This document shows positions 17,380 through 27,165 of a DNA stretch of 64,000 nt, one piece after another. The stretch comes from an uncultured Flavobacteriaceae bacterium. GTDB taxonomy: Bacteria; Bacteroidota; Bacteroidia; Flavobacteriales; Flavobacteriaceae. Made by a program: the position numbers and the translations under genes. Positions within the stretch are counted from its first letter, which is position 1. Each line of letters begins with the position of its first letter. The DNA lies in NCBI GenBank assembly GCA_947493535.1, contig CANLRK010000001.1, positions 434,001 through 498,000 on the forward strand. Reading direction: 5' to 3'. The notes under the pieces were generated by a model. The model did not search any database and was not told where the DNA came from. It saw nothing but the letters and a program-made list of their open reading frames with translations.

Positions 17380-18981
17380 ATGACAATGAAAAGAATACTG
17401 TTTATCATTTTAGTATTAGGGATAACAATAGTTGGTTGTGCAAAAAAAGGAACTCCTTCTGGTGGGCCAAAAGATATTGATCCTCCTGTAATGCTTAGTG
17501 CATCACCAGATAATTACAGTGTTAATTTTGATGGAGATGAAATCAAAATTCTTTTTAATGAATATATAAAATTAAAGGATTTAAATAAGCAGCTAATTGT
17601 TTCGCCACCACTAAAAACAAGACCCTTAATTACTCCACAAGGAGGAGCTAGTAAGTATTTAAAAATTAAAATATACGATACTTTACAGCCTAATACAACC
17701 TATTCTTTTAGCTTTGGAAAAAGCATTGTTGACAATAATGAAGGAAATCCTTATCCGTATTTTAAATATGTGTTTTCAACAGGTAAAACGATCGATTCAC
17801 TAACATTTAGTGGTAGTATTAGAGATGCGGTAGCCAAAACAGCAGACAGCTTTGTGTCTGTGCTGCTATACGAGATAGATTCAACATTTACAGATTCAAT
17901 TATTTACAAACAACCCCCTACTTATATAACCAATACCCTAGATAGCACCACAACCTTTAAGTTTGAAAACTTAAAAGAAGGAAAGTATTTTTTAGCAGCA
18001 TTGAAAGAAGAAACAGAAAACTATATTTTTAATCAAAAAACCGATAAAATAGGGTTTATAAAAGACGTTGTAACTATTCCGAGTAATCAAACACCAGAGA
18101 TTACCCTTTTTAAAGAAATAGAAAATTATCGTGCATTAAAACCAAAGCACGAACGTAAAAATAGAATAAAACTTCGGTATGAAGGGGAGGCAACAAGTAA
18201 GATAAAAATCAATCTTTTATCAGATGTTGCCATACAATCTAAAATAACGAAGCCTATAGATAACGATACATTAAACTATTGGTTTAAAACTGACAAGAAT
18301 TTAGATTCTTTATACTTTACCATGACACATGGTAAGGTTATAGATACATTCAATGTTAAAATTAGAAAGAAAGTAAAAGCAGACTCATTATCTTTTAAAA
18401 TTAAAGAAAGTACTCTGGCTTTAGATGCGGACTATACCATTGTGTCATCAATTCCAATAATTACTGTAGATAAATCGAAAATTAAAATAATAGATAAAGA
18501 CTCTTTAGCAATACCGTTTTCAACAGAAATAGACGAAGTAACAAGCGCGATTAAACTAAAATTTAACAAGCAAGAAAGCCAGAAATATAATATTAGAATT
18601 TACCCTAATGCATTTACTGATTTTTATAATGACACCAATGATACCCTTGGTTATTCTGCCAATACTAAAGCACTTTCCGCATATGGTAATTTTAAGATAA
18701 CTTTAAAAAACGCTCCCAAAACATCATTAATAGTACAACTGTTAACTACAGATGGACAGGTAAAATATGAAAAAACAGGTAAAGGCGTTTATACGTTTGA
18801 TTTTTTAAATGTTAACCCAGCTACATACAATATCCGTGTGGTGTTTGATGATAATGAAAATGAAAAATACGACACGGGAAATTATTTAAAAAAGCAACAA
18901 CCAGAACGTATTGCGTATCACCCAGAAGATATTGAGGTTAGGGCTAATTGGGATGTTGATGAAACTTTTACGCTAAAGTAA
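17380..18981 (+). CDS. Ig-like domain-containing lipoprotein (Big_5 type)
   Basis: Large envelope lipoprotein, 533 residues. The lipobox ITIVGC places the acylated Cys at about residue 20 (18 if the second ATG at 17386 is the start). The N-terminal domain begins with DPPVMLSASPDN and continues with IKILFNEYIKLKDL, the pattern of bacterial Ig-like domain 5 (about residues 30-130). The remainder is beta-rich with no recognised enzyme motif, and a C-terminal DDNENEKYDTG segment resembles a calcium-type loop. Widely found in Flavobacteriaceae; function unknown. Its 3' end overlaps the convergent nitrilase gene by 14 bases. Confidence 0.8.
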   Translation: MTMKRILFIILVLGITIVGCAKKGTPSGGPKDIDPPVMLSASPDNYSVNFDGDEIKILFNEYIKLKDLNKQLIVSPPLKTRPLITPQGGASKYLKIKIYDTLQPNTTYSFSFGKSIVDNNEGNPYPYFKYVFSTGKTIDSLTFSGSIRDAVAKTADSFVSVLLYEIDSTFTDSIIYKQPPTYITNTLDSTTTFKFENLKEGKYFLAALKEETENYIFNQKTDKIGFIKDVVTIPSNQTPEITLFKEIENYRALKPKHERKNRIKLRYEGEATSKIKINLLSDVAIQSKITKPIDNDTLNYWFKTDKNLDSLYFTMTHGKVIDTFNVKIRKKVKADSLSFKIKESTLALDADYTIVSSIPIITVDKSKIKIIDKDSLAIPFSTEIDEVTSAIKLKFNKQESQKYNIRIYPNAFTDFYNDTNDTLGYSANTKALSAYGNFKITLKNAPKTSLIVQLLTTDGQVKYEKTGKGVYTFDFLNVNPATYNIRVVFDDNENEKYDTGNYLKKQQPERIAYHPEDIEVRANWDVDETFTLK

Positions 18982-19747
18982 AGCTGTCTTGATCGTTTAG
19001 AAAATTAAATTTCTTTCTTATAGTAACTAAATCACTTTTAGAAAGTGTTACCGTTTGGCAAGCCTCAATGTTTTCAGCTATTGGTGATACTAGATTTCCT
19101 AAAGGATCAAGTATAACAGAATTTCCATTATAGTTATTGCCATTAGGGTCGGTACCCACACGGTTTACACCAATAACATAACTCATATTTTCAATAGCAC
19201 GAGCCTTTAAAAGAGTGTTCCAAGCTACTATTCGTGGTTGAGGCCAATTGGCAACATATACTAAAAGATCATAGTCGTTAGTGTTTCTAGACCATACAGG
19301 AAAACGCAAATCATAACAAACCATTGGGCAAATTTTCCATCCTTTATAGTTTATGATAACTTTTTTATTTCCCCCTTCATATTTATGATGTTCACCAGCT
19401 AATGTAAATAGGTGTCTTTTATTATATTGTTGAATATCACCTGAAGGATTAACAAATATAAACCTATTATAATAGCGATTGTTTTCGGAAATAATAATAC
19501 TACCGCAAATAGCAGCGTTGCTTTTTTTTGCCATTTGTATCATCCATTTAACCGTTTTCCCTTCCATGCTTTCGGCTAAATTTTTAGGTTGCATAGCAAA
19601 ACCAGTAGTAAACATTTCAGGAAGCACAATAAGGTTTGTAACTTCCTGAAGTTTATTTATTTGTTGTTCGAAATTTAGCCTGTTTTGAGCGGAATTTTCC
19701 CAAACTAAATCCGACTGAATGTAGCTTACCGTTAAAGTATCAGACAT
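18968..19747 (-). CDS. Nitrilase superfamily amidohydrolase (omega-amidase/YafV-like)
   Basis: Cytoplasmic C-N hydrolase. The catalytic triad is visible: Glu in VLPEMFTTGF, Lys in YNKRHLFTLAGEH and Cys in MVCYDLRFPVW. The motif set, 259-residue length and NWP..R..AWNTLLKARAIEN segment match the YafV/Nit2 group, which hydrolyses omega-amides such as 2-oxoglutaramate or 2-oxosuccinamate. The methionine-type aminotransferase two genes upstream on the same strand fits the glutamine transaminase / omega-amidase pairing used in methionine salvage (inference). It is 2 bases downstream of the Lys/Glu-rich gene. Confidence 0.85.
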   Translation of the reverse strand: MSDTLTVSYIQSDLVWENSAQNRLNFEQQINKLQEVTNLIVLPEMFTTGFAMQPKNLAESMEGKTVKWMIQMAKKSNAAICGSIIISENNRYYNRFIFVNPSGDIQQYNKRHLFTLAGEHHKYEGGNKKVIINYKGWKICPMVCYDLRFPVWSRNTNDYDLLVYVANWPQPRIVAWNTLLKARAIENMSYVIGVNRVGTDPNGNNYNGNSVILDPLGNLVSPIAENIEACQTVTLSKSDLVTIRKKFNFLNDQDSFTLA

Positions 19748-19749
19748 GT

Positions 19750-20301
19750 TTATAGCTTGCGTAATTTTTTCTTAGCTTTCTCAACATTAGCACGTAGCTT
19801 TTCTAGTTTTTGTTGGTATTTAGCATCTTTTACAGGCGATAATTTTCCTTTAGTAGAAAGCTTATGGTATTTTTTTGTTTCGTGATTTAATTTTCTTTCT
19901 GCTTTAGAGAGTGCTTTTTCTGCTTGGGCTTTCTTTTTAGCTTTTTTTTCGGCCTTTTTTAATTTTTTTTCAACTTTTTTTAATTCTTTTTCTTGCTCTT
20001 TTTGCGCCTTAACTCTTTCTTTTTCAGCTTTTTCACGCTCTTTTTTTTCCTTTTCTTCTTGTTTTTGCGCTTTTTCACGTTCTCTCTCTAACTGTTTTTC
20101 TGTTTTAATTCGTTCCTTTTCAGCCTTATGAGCGCTTATAATTGCTTGTTTTTCATCTTCAGAAAGTTTTTCAGTTACATTTTCGTTGTTTTGAAAAATT
20201 TCTTTTCCCTTTACGGCGTATATTTTTCCGTCATGATTTACTTCCTGAGCATAGATAAAAGAACATAGCACAAGTAAAAAAGAGGTAATAATTGATTTCA
20301 T
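19750..20301 (-). CDS. Exported Lys/Glu-rich alpha-helical protein
   Basis: Unknown protein of 183 residues. A signal peptide (1-18, cut after FIYAQ) is followed by a short domain (VNHDGKIYAVKGKE) and then from about residue 50 to 140 an almost uninterrupted run of Lys, Glu, Arg, Gln and Ala (blocks like EKERVKAQKEQEKELKK), predicting a long single alpha helix or coiled coil. The C-terminal 40 residues are also basic. It lies 2 bases upstream of the nitrilase gene on the same strand. The long helix may act as a periplasmic spacer; function unknown. Confidence 0.75.
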   Translation of the reverse strand: MKSIITSFLLVLCSFIYAQEVNHDGKIYAVKGKEIFQNNENVTEKLSEDEKQAIISAHKAEKERIKTEKQLEREREKAQKQEEKEKKEREKAEKERVKAQKEQEKELKKVEKKLKKAEKKAKKKAQAEKALSKAERKLNHETKKYHKLSTKGKLSPVKDAKYQQKLEKLRANVEKAKKKLRKL

Positions 20302-20451
20302 GATATTTTGTTTTAGTTAGTTATATGTATAAAGTTATAAAATTACATGGTTTTATTCTGCAAAACATAAACATAAATAATGCCAAAAATAAAATTCATT
20401 CTTTTTTAATGTTCGTGTAACATTGGTATGAAAACGCTATTGTTACTACAT

Positions 20452-21603
20452 TTAAATTAAGTTAATAATGTCGGCAGCTCTTTTTAGGGTGTCGTCTGTT
20501 TTGGCAAAACAAAAACGAAGTACTTTATAATCGGTGTTATTCTCATTAAATACAGACATAGGTATAGAGGCTAATTTGTGCTCTTTGGTTAATCGTTTAG
20601 CAAAAACCACATCGTTTTCATCAGTAATAGCGCTAAAATCCAATACCTGAAAGTAGGTTCCTTTTGATGGTGTTATCTTGAATCTTGAATGCTGAATTAA
20701 ACTTAAAAATAAATCTCTTTTTTCCTGGTAAAAATCCGGAAGCATTCTATAATGCTGAGGTTCATTAATATATTCAGCAATAGCTTTTTGCATTGGATGA
20801 TTAACACAAAATACATTAAACTGGTGTACTTTTTGAAATTCTTTCATTAGTTTTTCAGGGGCACAGCAGTACCCTAATTTCCAGCCTGTGTTATGAAATG
20901 TTTTTCCAAAAGAAGCCACAACAAAACTATGTGCTTTTAAGATAGGGAATAAGCATGCACTTTGATGATGCATTTTATCAAAAATAATGTGTTCGTACAC
21001 CTCATCACTCAACACTATAATATTGGTCCCGTCAATCAATTTCTGAAGCATTAACATATCTTCTTTTGACCAAACTGTTCCACTTGGGTTATGTGGTGTA
21101 TTAATGATAATCATTTTGGTGTTAGGAGTAATTTTTGATGCAACTGTTGTCCAATTAACAGTATAGTTTGGTGCTTCTAATTGCACAGAAATAGTTTTAC
21201 CTCCATTTAAAGCAATTGTAGGCTCATAACAATCGTAAGCTGGACGAAAGATTATTACTTCATCGTTAGGTTTAATAAAGGCTGATATGATAGTGTAAAT
21301 AGCTTGTGTGGCACCTGCAGTTACGGTTATTTCAGTTTCAGGACAGTAACTATTGTTGTACAGCAACTGAAACTTATTAGCTATAGCCTCACGCAATTCT
21401 ATAGCACCAGCCATGGGTGCATATTGATTAAACCCATTAATCATGGCTTTGTTAACCAATTCTAATAGTTTAGGATCACTTTTAAAGTTAGGAAATCCTT
21501 GAGATAGGTTAATAGCATTATGCTGATGTGCTAAACCACTCATAACAGAGAATATTGACGACTTAACGTATGGTAGTTTTGAATTAAAGTCTGGGTTGTT
21601 CAT
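20452..21603 (-). CDS. Methionine/kynurenine-type PLP aminotransferase
   Basis: Fold type I aminotransferase, cytoplasmic. Visible motifs: INLSQGFPNF near the N terminus, QYAPMAGAIELREAI, INTPHNPSGTVW, SDEVYEHIIFD and the PLP-lysine region SFGKTFHNTGWKLGYC. This pattern is that of methionine aminotransferase (YbdL) and kynurenine/glutamine transaminase K. The open frame reaches 21660, but the extra N-terminal residues overlap the sdhB terminator; the ATG at 21603 (MNNPDFNSKLPYVKSS) is the likely start, giving 383 residues. It could work with the omega-amidase-like protein at 18968. Confidence 0.87.
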   Translation of the reverse strand: MNNPDFNSKLPYVKSSIFSVMSGLAHQHNAINLSQGFPNFKSDPKLLELVNKAMINGFNQYAPMAGAIELREAIANKFQLLYNNSYCPETEITVTAGATQAIYTIISAFIKPNDEVIIFRPAYDCYEPTIALNGGKTISVQLEAPNYTVNWTTVASKITPNTKMIIINTPHNPSGTVWSKEDMLMLQKLIDGTNIIVLSDEVYEHIIFDKMHHQSACLFPILKAHSFVVASFGKTFHNTGWKLGYCCAPEKLMKEFQKVHQFNVFCVNHPMQKAIAEYINEPQHYRMLPDFYQEKRDLFLSLIQHSRFKITPSKGTYFQVLDFSAITDENDVVFAKRLTKEHKLASIPMSVFNENNTDYKVLRFCFAKTDDTLKRAADIINLI

Positions 21604-21641
21604 AGATATAAAACGATTGGTATTTAAATGTACGGAAATCA

Positions 21642-21676
21642 AAAAACCCAAGCAATACAATTGCTTGGGTTTTCTT
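21642..21676 (-). terminator. Terminator of the sdh operon
   Basis: Perfect 13-bp inverted repeat (AAAACCCAAGCAA at 21643-21655 and TTGCTTGGGTTTT at 21661-21673), which on the reverse strand ends in a run of six T. It starts about 20 bases after the sdhB stop and lies upstream of the aminotransferase start. Confidence 0.88.
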
Positions 21677-21694
21677 GTAATATATTTAAAAAGG

Positions 21695-22441
21695 TTATCC
21701 TTTTAAACTAGCTTTCATAAACTCAGAATTCATGCGAGCAATATTTTCTAATGAAATTCCTTTAGGGCATTCAATTTCACATGCTCCAGTATTGGTACAG
21801 TTACCAAACCCTTCTTCGTCCATTTGTTTTACCATGTTTAATACACGGTCTGTAGCTTCTACTTGACCTTGTGGTAATAAAGCGTATTGACTTACCTTAG
21901 CACCTACAAATAACATTGCTGATGAGTTTTTACAAGTAGCTACACAAGCACCACATCCTATGCATGTTGCAGCATCCATAGCTTTATCAGCAGCTTCTTT
22001 AGCAATAGGAATAGCATTAGCATCTTGCGTATTACCAGAAGTGTTTACCGAAATAAATCCACCTGCTTGTTGTATGCGTTCAAAAGAAGTTCTGTCTACA
22101 ACTAAATCTTTAATAACAGGAAAAGCAGTAGCTCTAAATGGTTCAATGGTAATGGTATCACCATCATTAAACATACGCATGTGTAATTGGCAAGTAGTTA
22201 CGCCACGGTCAGGCCCGTGTGCTTCACCATTAATATACATAGAACACATACCACATATACCTTCACGACAGTCATGATCAAAAGCCACAGGTTCGTCACC
22301 TGAATTTACTAGTTGTTCATTTAAAACATCCATCATTTCTAAAAATGACATATGCTCTGAAATATCGGTAACTTTATAATCGACCATCTGACCTTTGTCA
22401 TTAGCGTCTTTTTGTCTCCAAATTTTAAGTGTTAAATTCAT
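21695..22441 (-). CDS. sdhB: Succinate dehydrogenase iron-sulfur subunit
   Basis: Electron-transfer subunit of complex II, bound to the inner face of the inner membrane. Cys ligands for three clusters are visible: [2Fe-2S] CREGICGMC plus a Cys in VTTCQLH; [4Fe-4S] [11 protein letters not shown]; [3Fe-4S] with [15 protein letters not shown]. The 248-residue length suits the Bacteroidota B-type enzyme. It is the last gene of the sdhC-sdhA-sdhB operon, 10 bases after sdhA, and is followed by a strong terminator. Confidence 0.96.
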   Translation of the reverse strand: MNLTLKIWRQKDANDKGQMVDYKVTDISEHMSFLEMMDVLNEQLVNSGDEPVAFDHDCREGICGMCSMYINGEAHGPDRGVTTCQLHMRMFNDGDTITIEPFRATAFPVIKDLVVDRTSFERIQQAGGFISVNTSGNTQDANAIPIAKEAADKAMDAATCIGCGACVATCKNSSAMLFVGAKVSQYALLPQGQVEATDRVLNMVKQMDEEGFGNCTNTGACEIECPKGISLENIARMNSEFMKASLKG

Positions 22442-22451
22442 AATGTCAATT

Positions 22452-24467
22452 TTATTTGTATGAACGTTGTTTTAATTCGATATCGTTAAATTCTAATTGT
22501 TCTTTATGTAACACAGCATCTGCTGGTTCTCCTTTGTATTCCCAAGCGGCAACATAGGCAAAGTTAGCATCATCACGTTTGGCTTCTCCTTTTTGAGGGC
22601 CATCCAATTCAACAGATTCCTCTCTAAAGTGTCCTCCACAAGACTCTGTACGGTGTAGTGCATCTTTTGCAAATAGCTCTCCTAACTCTAAGAAATCAGC
22701 AACTCTTCCTGCTTTTTCTAATTCAGGATTCATTTCATTTGCATTACCAGGAACTTTTACTTCTTTCCAGAACTCTTCACGAATAGCTTTAATTTCTGCC
22801 ATAGCTTCTTGTAAGCCTTTTTCGTTACGTGCCATACCTACTTTATCCCACATTACTTTACCAAGTTTTTTATGGAAATAATCAACAGATTTTGAACCCT
22901 TGTTGTTTACAAAAAAGTCGATACGCTCTTTAACGGCTTTTTCTGCCTCTTCAAATTCTTTTGAATCGGTAGAAATTTTTCCAGTACGGATATCGTTTGA
23001 TAAGTAGTCTCCTATAGTGTATGGCAATACAAAATAACCATCAGCTAAACCTTGCATTAAGGCAGAAGCTCCTAAACGGTTTGCTCCGTGATCAGAGAAG
23101 TTTGCTTCACCAATAGCATAGCATCCTTCTATAGTAGTCATTAAGTTATAATCAACCCAAATACCACCCATTGTATAGTGAGTAGCAGGGTATATCATCA
23201 TTGGTGTTTTGTATGGGTTTTGATCTACAATCTTCTCATACATTTGGAATAAGTTTCCGTATTTAGCCTCAACAATAGCTTCCCCTAATTCGGTAATTTT
23301 AGCAGCAGAAGGATTTTCAATACCTTTTAATTTTGCTTGTTCTTTACCATAACGCTCAATAGCCGATTTAAAGTCTAAGTATACAGCTTCACCAGTAGCA
23401 TTTACTCCATAACCAGCATCACAACGTTCTTTAGCGGCACGCGAAGCAACATCACGAGGTACTAAGTTACCAAAAGCAGGGTATCTTCTTTCTAAGTAAT
23501 AATCTCTTTCTTCTTCTGACAAGTCGGTTGGTTTTTTACGACCTTCACGTATTGCCAAAACATCTTCCATATTTTTAGGTACCCAAATACGACCATCATT
23601 ACGTAAGGATTCCGACATTAAGGTTAGTTTAGACTGATAGTCTCCCGAACGCGGAATACAAGTTGGGTGAATTTGTGTATAACACGGGTTAGCAAAGTAG
23701 GCTCCTTTTTTATGTATTTTCCAAGCTGCTGTTGCATTAGAACCCATTGCGTTGGTAGATAAGAAATATACGTTTCCGTATCCTCCAGAAGCAATTACTA
23801 CAGCATGAGCTGAGTGGCGTTCAATTTCACCAGTAACTAAGTTACGTGCAATAATACCACGAGCTTTACCATCAACAATAACAACATCTAACATTTCATG
23901 ACGATTGAACATCTCAATCTTACCACGAGCAATTTGACGGTTCATTGCAGAGTACGCCCCTAATAATAGTTGTTGTCCTGTTTGTCCTTTTGCATAAAAA
24001 GTACGAGATACTAATACCCCTCCAAATGAACGGTTGTCTAATAACCCACCGTAATCACGTGCAAAAGGTACTCCTTGTGCTACACATTGGTCAATAATGT
24101 TTGCAGAAACTTCTGCTAAACGGTGTACGTTAGCTTCACGCGAACGGTAATCACCTCCTTTTACAGTATCGTAAAATAAGCGGTAAGAAGAATCACCATC
24201 TCCTTGGTAATTTTTTGCGGCGTTAATTCCTCCTTGTGCAGCAATAGAGTGTGCACGACGTGGAGAATCTTGATAAGCAAAGGCTTTTACATTATAGCCT
24301 AATTCTGCTAAAGTAGCAGCTGCCGAACCACCTGCTAAACCGGTACCTACAACAATAACGTCAATTAAACGTTTGTTAGCAGGGTTAACTAAGTTGATTT
24401 TATCTTTATAAGTTGTCCACTTATCTTTTAAGGGACCCTTAGGTGTTTTTGAATCTAGAGTAGCCAT
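22452..24467 (-). CDS. sdhA: Succinate dehydrogenase flavoprotein subunit
   Basis: Catalytic subunit that oxidises succinate to fumarate (or the reverse). Seen: the FAD-binding [19 protein letters not shown], the FAD-attachment segment [14 protein letters not shown] with the flavinylated His, the active-site region [12 protein letters not shown] and the conserved ARG segment [16 protein letters not shown]. The 671-residue length is that of the epsilon/Bacteroidota B-type subunit, longer than the E. coli protein. It lies 13 bases after sdhC and 10 before sdhB. Confidence 0.96.
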   Translation of the reverse strand: MATLDSKTPKGPLKDKWTTYKDKINLVNPANKRLIDVIVVGTGLAGGSAAATLAELGYNVKAFAYQDSPRRAHSIAAQGGINAAKNYQGDGDSSYRLFYDTVKGGDYRSREANVHRLAEVSANIIDQCVAQGVPFARDYGGLLDNRSFGGVLVSRTFYAKGQTGQQLLLGAYSAMNRQIARGKIEMFNRHEMLDVVIVDGKARGIIARNLVTGEIERHSAHAVVIASGGYGNVYFLSTNAMGSNATAAWKIHKKGAYFANPCYTQIHPTCIPRSGDYQSKLTLMSESLRNDGRIWVPKNMEDVLAIREGRKKPTDLSEEERDYYLERRYPAFGNLVPRDVASRAAKERCDAGYGVNATGEAVYLDFKSAIERYGKEQAKLKGIENPSAAKITELGEAIVEAKYGNLFQMYEKIVDQNPYKTPMMIYPATHYTMGGIWVDYNLMTTIEGCYAIGEANFSDHGANRLGASALMQGLADGYFVLPYTIGDYLSNDIRTGKISTDSKEFEEAEKAVKERIDFFVNNKGSKSVDYFHKKLGKVMWDKVGMARNEKGLQEAMAEIKAIREEFWKEVKVPGNANEMNPELEKAGRVADFLELGELFAKDALHRTESCGGHFREESVELDGPQKGEAKRDDANFAYVAAWEYKGEPADAVLHKEQLEFNDIELKQRSYK

Positions 24468-24480
24468 ACTAAATTGTGTA

Positions 24481-25164
24481 TTAATGTGGGTTGTTGAAGT
24501 AGTGTACTAAAGCAATAAGCATAAATCCTACAGGAATTAGGATTGCATATAGTTTACCAAATGTTTTTAATCCGTTTGTGTATTTGTTGTTTGCTCCCAT
24601 AGATTGGAATGCAGAACTAAACCCATGTAACAAGTGCATTGCTAAAAAAGCAAAAGCTCCAATATAAGCACCTACTCGAACAGGGTTGTGAAATTTTTGC
24701 TGTAACTCATGAAAGTATCTAAACTCTCCATCGTGTAAACCAGACCAGTCTCCTTGAATAAATTTTGTGTTAATTTCAGGAAACCAAAAATCAATAAAGT
24801 GTAAAACGATAAAGGCCAAAATTGCTAAACCAGACCAAATCATGTTTCTACTCATCCAAGTAGAATTAGCTGCGCCATTATTTTTAGCATATTTTACTTT
24901 TTGTGCATTACGGTTTTTAACCTCTAAAACAAACCCCATTACAAAATGAAATACCACCCCAAAAATTAAAATAGGTTGCATAACATACTGCACCATAGGG
25001 TTGGTTCCCATAAAATGAGAAAGTTGGTTGAAAGTTGCTCCGTGATCTGGAAAAATTGATGTTAAGTTAATTACAAAGTGTTGTAATAAGAAAAACATAA
25101 GGAAGAATGCAGATAATGCCATGGCAAATTTTCTTCCAATTGATGATTTTAATAATCCGCTCAT
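24481..25164 (-). CDS. sdhC: Succinate dehydrogenase cytochrome b558 subunit
   Basis: Membrane anchor of complex II that carries heme b and reduces menaquinone. The 227-residue protein has about five transmembrane helices and several membrane His residues (for example [46 protein letters not shown]) suited to two hemes. The N-terminal [15 protein letters not shown] is typical of the Bacteroidota single-anchor subunit, so no sdhD is expected. First gene of the operon, with a well-formed promoter upstream at 25194-25224. Confidence 0.94.
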   Translation of the reverse strand: MSGLLKSSIGRKFAMALSAFFLMFFLLQHFVINLTSIFPDHGATFNQLSHFMGTNPMVQYVMQPILIFGVVFHFVMGFVLEVKNRNAQKVKYAKNNGAANSTWMSRNMIWSGLAILAFIVLHFIDFWFPEINTKFIQGDWSGLHDGEFRYFHELQQKFHNPVRVGAYIGAFAFLAMHLLHGFSSAFQSMGANNKYTNGLKTFGKLYAILIPVGFMLIALVHYFNNPH

Positions 25165-25193
25165 TGTTTTATGTTGAGTTAGTGAAATTCAAG

Positions 25194-25224
25194 CAAATTT
25201 AATTTTAATCGTTTGTTTAACAAA
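25194..25224 (-). promoter_or_regulatory. Promoter of the sdh operon
   Basis: On the reverse strand a -33 box TTTG (25221-25224) is separated by 19 bases from a -7 box TAAATTTG (25194-25201), a full match to the Bacteroidota consensus TTTG / TAnnTTTG. The sdhC start lies about 30 bases downstream. Confidence 0.65.
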
Positions 25225-25307
25225 AATATCCTATGATTTTATCGCTTATTTAGAATGTATTTAAAGTAAACAATACCTATATTTATCCTTAATATATCAT
25301 ATTTTAC

Positions 25308-26192
25308 ATGAAAATTTATCTGTTATCAGTAAGCGGAAGTTTATACTCTACACAACGGTTATTTAATGAAGCTTCAAGAAGAGGGCACTATATTAGAATT
25401 ATTGACCATACCAAGTGTGGGATAATTTTTGATCAGAATAAAGCTAAAGTGATTTTTGGTAATGAAGATGTGTCAAATTTTTCTGATGCCATTATACCAA
25501 GGGTAGGAGCATCTTATACAGAGCACGGTTTAGCTATTGTAAATCAGTTCGAAAAATTAGGTAATTATAATATAGCTAGTGCACAAGGAATCTTGCGTTC
25601 CAGAAACAAGCTAATTACCATGCAACATATGGTAAAAAATAATATACCAATACCTAAAACATTATATGCAAAAAACAGCGCAGTATTGAAAGGGCAGTTA
25701 GATTTAATTAATGGCGAGCAGTGTATTATAAAGTTTTTAGAAGGAACACATGGCTTAGGAGTTATGTTGGCAGAAAGTAAAAAATCGGCAATTTCAATAA
25801 TTGAAACCATGCACAGTTTAAACAAGCCGGTTTTAGTGCAAGAATTTGTAAAAGAATCTAATGGTGAAGATATTAGGGCCTATGTAGTTGGTAATAAGGT
25901 AGTGGCTGCTATGAAAAGAAGTAGTGGCGGAAAAGATTTTAGAAGCAATGTACACAGAGGTGGAAGCACATCGGTAATTACCATGACAGACGAAGAGCAG
26001 CAAATAGCAGTAAAAGCCGCCCAGTGCTTAGGTTTAGATGTTGCAGGAATTGACATGATTAGGTCAAACAATGGGCCATTAGTTATAGAAGCCAATTCTT
26101 CCGCTGGGTTAGAAGGGATAGAAGGTGCAACTAAAGTGAATATTGCAGGGGAAATTATAAAACTAATAGAGCGTAATGTTGAAAAAAAATAG
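25308..26192 (+). CDS. rimK: RimK-type ATP-grasp ligase
   Basis: ATP-grasp enzyme joining an amino acid, typically glutamate, to a carboxyl group; in RimK the target is the C terminus of ribosomal protein S6. The sequence shows the N-terminal preATP-grasp half, the nucleotide loop IKFLEGTHGLGVML, the adenine-contacting VLVQEFVKES and metal-binding VAGIDMIRSN plus VIEANSSAGLEGIE. The 294-residue length fits RimK. Its 3' end overlaps the AstE-like deacylase gene by 17 bases, so ligase and hydrolase are cotranslated. The true substrate may be a small molecule or peptide rather than S6. Confidence 0.85.
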   Translation: MKIYLLSVSGSLYSTQRLFNEASRRGHYIRIIDHTKCGIIFDQNKAKVIFGNEDVSNFSDAIIPRVGASYTEHGLAIVNQFEKLGNYNIASAQGILRSRNKLITMQHMVKNNIPIPKTLYAKNSAVLKGQLDLINGEQCIIKFLEGTHGLGVMLAESKKSAISIIETMHSLNKPVLVQEFVKESNGEDIRAYVVGNKVVAAMKRSSGGKDFRSNVHRGGSTSVITMTDEEQQIAVKAAQCLGLDVAGIDMIRSNNGPLVIEANSSAGLEGIEGATKVNIAGEIIKLIERNVEKK

Positions 26193-27147
26193 TAGTAAAA
26201 CTATATTCAATACTGAAATAGCACCTGGCGAAAACAAAATTATTCAGTTGCCCATAGGTTCCTTACCTACAGGTACACCTATTCAAATACCCGTGTATAT
26301 TTTTAATGGGACAGAAAAGGGGCCAACAGTTTTGTTGCAAGGAGGTTTACATGGCGATGAAATTAATGGGGTTGAAACTTGCAAGCGTATGTTGGTAAAT
26401 GAGTATTTTACACAGGTAAAAAAAGGCTGCATTATTGTTATTCCGCTATTAAACGTATATGGCTTTATTCATTTTTCAAGAGAATTACCAGACGGAAAAG
26501 ATGTAAACAGAAGCTTTCCAGGAACCAAGCAAGGATCTTTAGCAGGCAGGATAGCCTATTATCATACACATGAAATTTTACCACATATTGATTTTGGTAT
26601 CGATTTTCATACCGGTGGAGCCATGCGCAATAATTACCCACAAATACGCTATACCACAGGTTGCGAAAAAAGTAAAAAATTAGCCAAATTATTTAATGCG
26701 CCTATTCAATTTGAATCTAATTTAATAAAGAAATCTTTTCGCGCTACTGCTAAAAAACAAGATAAAGCCATATTGGTGTATGAAGGTGGTGAGAGCATGC
26801 GTTTTGATGAGTTTGCTATAAACGAAGGCATACAAGGAACCTTAAAAGTATTGCACCATTTTAAAATGATTACGCTCCCGCCTGTAGCAGTACGCAAAAG
26901 AAAAAATAAAACCATTGAGTTAACTAACAGAAAATGGATGCGCGCCAGGAAAGGAGGCATTTTTACTGCCAATATATTAAATGGCGACGCTATTGAAAAA
27001 GACCAAGTTATAGGCTATATTACCGATGCCTATGGTAACAGTAGTACAGTTATAAAAGCACCATTTGACGGACGTGTTTTTTGCATTAATAACCATCCGC
27101 TAGTTAACCAGGGTGATGCCTTATTTCATATAGGAAAAGTAGTTTAA
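26176..27147 (+). CDS. Succinylglutamate desuccinylase/aspartoacylase family zinc hydrolase
   Basis: M14-like zinc amidohydrolase, cytoplasmic. Zinc ligands: His and Glu in GGLHGDEINGVE and His in GIDFHTGG; the Arg-containing DVNRSFPG and the C-terminal GDAIEKDQ...APFDGRVF barrel-sandwich segment are typical of the AstE/AspA group. The 323-residue length fits. The start ATG at 26176 lies within the end of rimK. The pair suggests opposing addition and removal of an amino acid or acyl group on the same target (inference). The next gene follows by 18 bases. Confidence 0.85.
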   Translation: MLKKNSSKTIFNTEIAPGENKIIQLPIGSLPTGTPIQIPVYIFNGTEKGPTVLLQGGLHGDEINGVETCKRMLVNEYFTQVKKGCIIVIPLLNVYGFIHFSRELPDGKDVNRSFPGTKQGSLAGRIAYYHTHEILPHIDFGIDFHTGGAMRNNYPQIRYTTGCEKSKKLAKLFNAPIQFESNLIKKSFRATAKKQDKAILVYEGGESMRFDEFAINEGIQGTLKVLHHFKMITLPPVAVRKRKNKTIELTNRKWMRARKGGIFTANILNGDAIEKDQVIGYITDAYGNSSTVIKAPFDGRVFCINNHPLVNQGDALFHIGKVV

Positions 27148-27165
27148 CTAATAAAAATAGTAAAA

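Noticed and set aside
20407-20424. 6-bp inverted repeat AATGTT/AACATT after the aminotransferase gene
   Set aside because: On the strand of the gene it is followed by A residues, not T, so it lacks a terminator tail.
21604-21660. Extended N terminus of the aminotransferase
   Set aside because: The extension runs into the sdh operon terminator and does not resemble the family N terminus.
21960-22277. Forward open frame of 105 codons inside sdhB
   Set aside because: The reverse strand encodes all three iron-sulfur Cys clusters of SdhB; the forward frame has no independent motif.
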